The translations under genes and the position numbers were made by a program. A model generated the notes under the pieces. That model did no database searches and was not told where the DNA came from. It saw only the letters and a program-made list of their open reading frames with translations. Of a stretch of DNA of 22,638 nucleotides, positions 22,244 through 22,638 are shown piece by piece. The stretch covers positions 1-22,638 of the forward strand of contig CALVRF010000010.1 of NCBI GenBank assembly GCA_944358495.1, read 5' to 3'. Source of the DNA: an uncultured Bacilli bacterium (GTDB lineage: Bacteria; Bacillota_I; Bacilli_A; RF39; UBA660). Within the stretch, counting starts at the first letter, position 1. Each line of letters begins with the position of its first letter.

Positions 22244-22319
22244 TTGTACTAACAAATGTATGACAAGGGCTAAAAAAGCCCTTTTTTGGTGCAAAAATTG
22301 TACTAACAAATGTCATACA
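22244..22319. repeat. Direct repeats with inverted ends around a terminator
   Basis: TTGTACTAACAAATGT occurs at 22244-22259 and 22298-22313. The first copy continues to give TGTATGACA (22257-22265), and the second gives its exact reverse complement TGTCATACA (22311-22319). So the unit is a direct repeat and an inverted repeat at once. Confidence 0.75.
22265..22287 (+). terminator. Strong Rho-independent terminator
   Basis: AAGGGCT (22265-22271) pairs with AGCCCTT (22277-22283) around AAAAA, with T's to 22287. It is the first strong terminator after the eight-gene operon; the run of A's before the stem makes it weaker on the minus strand. Confidence 0.8.
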
Positions 22320-22512
22320 AAAAGAAAAGTGTCCGACAATGAATTTTTCGAAATTCCTTGAAAAATAAAAGAAAACTCGCCACTGGCGTGCTTTTGTCAT
22401 ACCTACTTAACCTGCTGACAAATCACACACGCAAAGTACACGATTTTTATTATTTTTTATATTTTTTAGGTACATTATTTATAAATAAATGAAGATAAAT
22501 TTAACTGATATT

Positions 22513-22537
22513 AGGTACATTTTTTTGTACCTTTTTT
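22513..22537 (+). terminator. Rho-independent terminator-like hairpin
   Basis: AGGTACA (22513-22519) pairs with TGTACCT (22526-22532) around six T's and is followed by five more T's. Confidence 0.65.
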
Positions 22538-22638
22538 AATGTTTTAATAAATAAATATTAAAAAGATAATTTTTTAAAATTGTGTTTTTGTACCACCTAT
22601 TAGAATAGTATTATATGGGATAATCAAAATACTACCTG

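Larger units (their letters stand above)
22063..22638. other. Non-coding, repeat-bearing tail of the window
   Basis: No frame here has a start with a ribosome site and a plausible product. The stretch holds two direct repeats with a terminator between them, a third partial TTGTCATACC at 22395-22403, a short hairpin GCC-ACT-GGC near 22380, and several GGTACA/TGTACC words (22470, 22514, 22527, 22589). Confidence 0.6.

Noticed and set aside
22244..22319. CRISPR array
   Set aside because: There are only two repeat copies, with a terminator as the spacer and no cas genes.
22152..22400. 82-codon open frame on the minus strand
   Set aside because: It crosses a strong terminator and the direct repeats, which give it repeated HTFVST-like words. 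There is no ribosome site and no recognisable domain.

Overview
The window is AT-rich DNA read with the standard code: TGG is used for Trp and TGA is used as a stop, for example at 17494-17496. Promoters are clean TTGACA/TATAAT-like pairs and ribosome sites are AGGAG-type. The rplM-rpsI pair, a YfhO protein, a thioester-domain adhesin with its sortase, and signal-anchored surface proteins with a K-rich start point to a low-GC Firmicute, most likely an uncultured gut Bacilli/Mollicutes-like lineage. The lineage is an inference, because no rRNA gene is present.

Layout. Bases 1-767 hold the broken end of an XRE regulator (minus strand) fused head-on to a 5'-truncated surface-protein gene. Bases 836-7240 look like core chromosome: the rplM-rpsI operon with a structured leader, a candidate pseudoknotted small RNA, an RlmI-like rRNA methyltransferase overlapping an RluA-type pseudouridine synthase, a second candidate structured RNA, and a PIG-L deacetylase next to a large YfhO membrane protein. 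Bases 7312-8670 carry a thioester adhesin overlapping a sortase. From about 8680 to 15260 the DNA is accessory and partly decayed. It holds a Bro-N protein between two copies of the sortase gene's 3' end, an XRE regulator divergent from an intact surface protein across a long palindrome, an MBL hydrolase, a cysteine-hydrolase-like protein, two unrecognised proteins, and remnants of an amidase, a membrane protein and an M23 peptidase.

The most interesting part is 15283-22062. A strong promoter and a leader with an intrinsic terminator precede eight tightly packed genes on the + strand: an NT5C-type 5'-deoxynucleotidase, an archaeal-type COG1031 radical SAM enzyme, a maleate-isomerase/Asp-Glu-racemase-fold protein, an HhH-GPD DNA-glycosylase-like protein, a thymidylate-kinase-like dNMP kinase, a PfkB kinase fused to a P-loop kinase, a MazG pyrophosphohydrolase and an HD phosphohydrolase. 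Several genes overlap, so they are probably made and used together. The set reads as a nucleotide-centred pathway that makes or sanitises an unusual nucleotide, with a radical chemistry step and a base-excision step. No described system that I know has this composition; its function (modified-nucleotide synthesis, antiviral defence or a nucleoside metabolite) is inference.

Bases 22063-22638 contain no convincing gene. They hold direct and inverted repeats around a strong terminator, and a second terminator.
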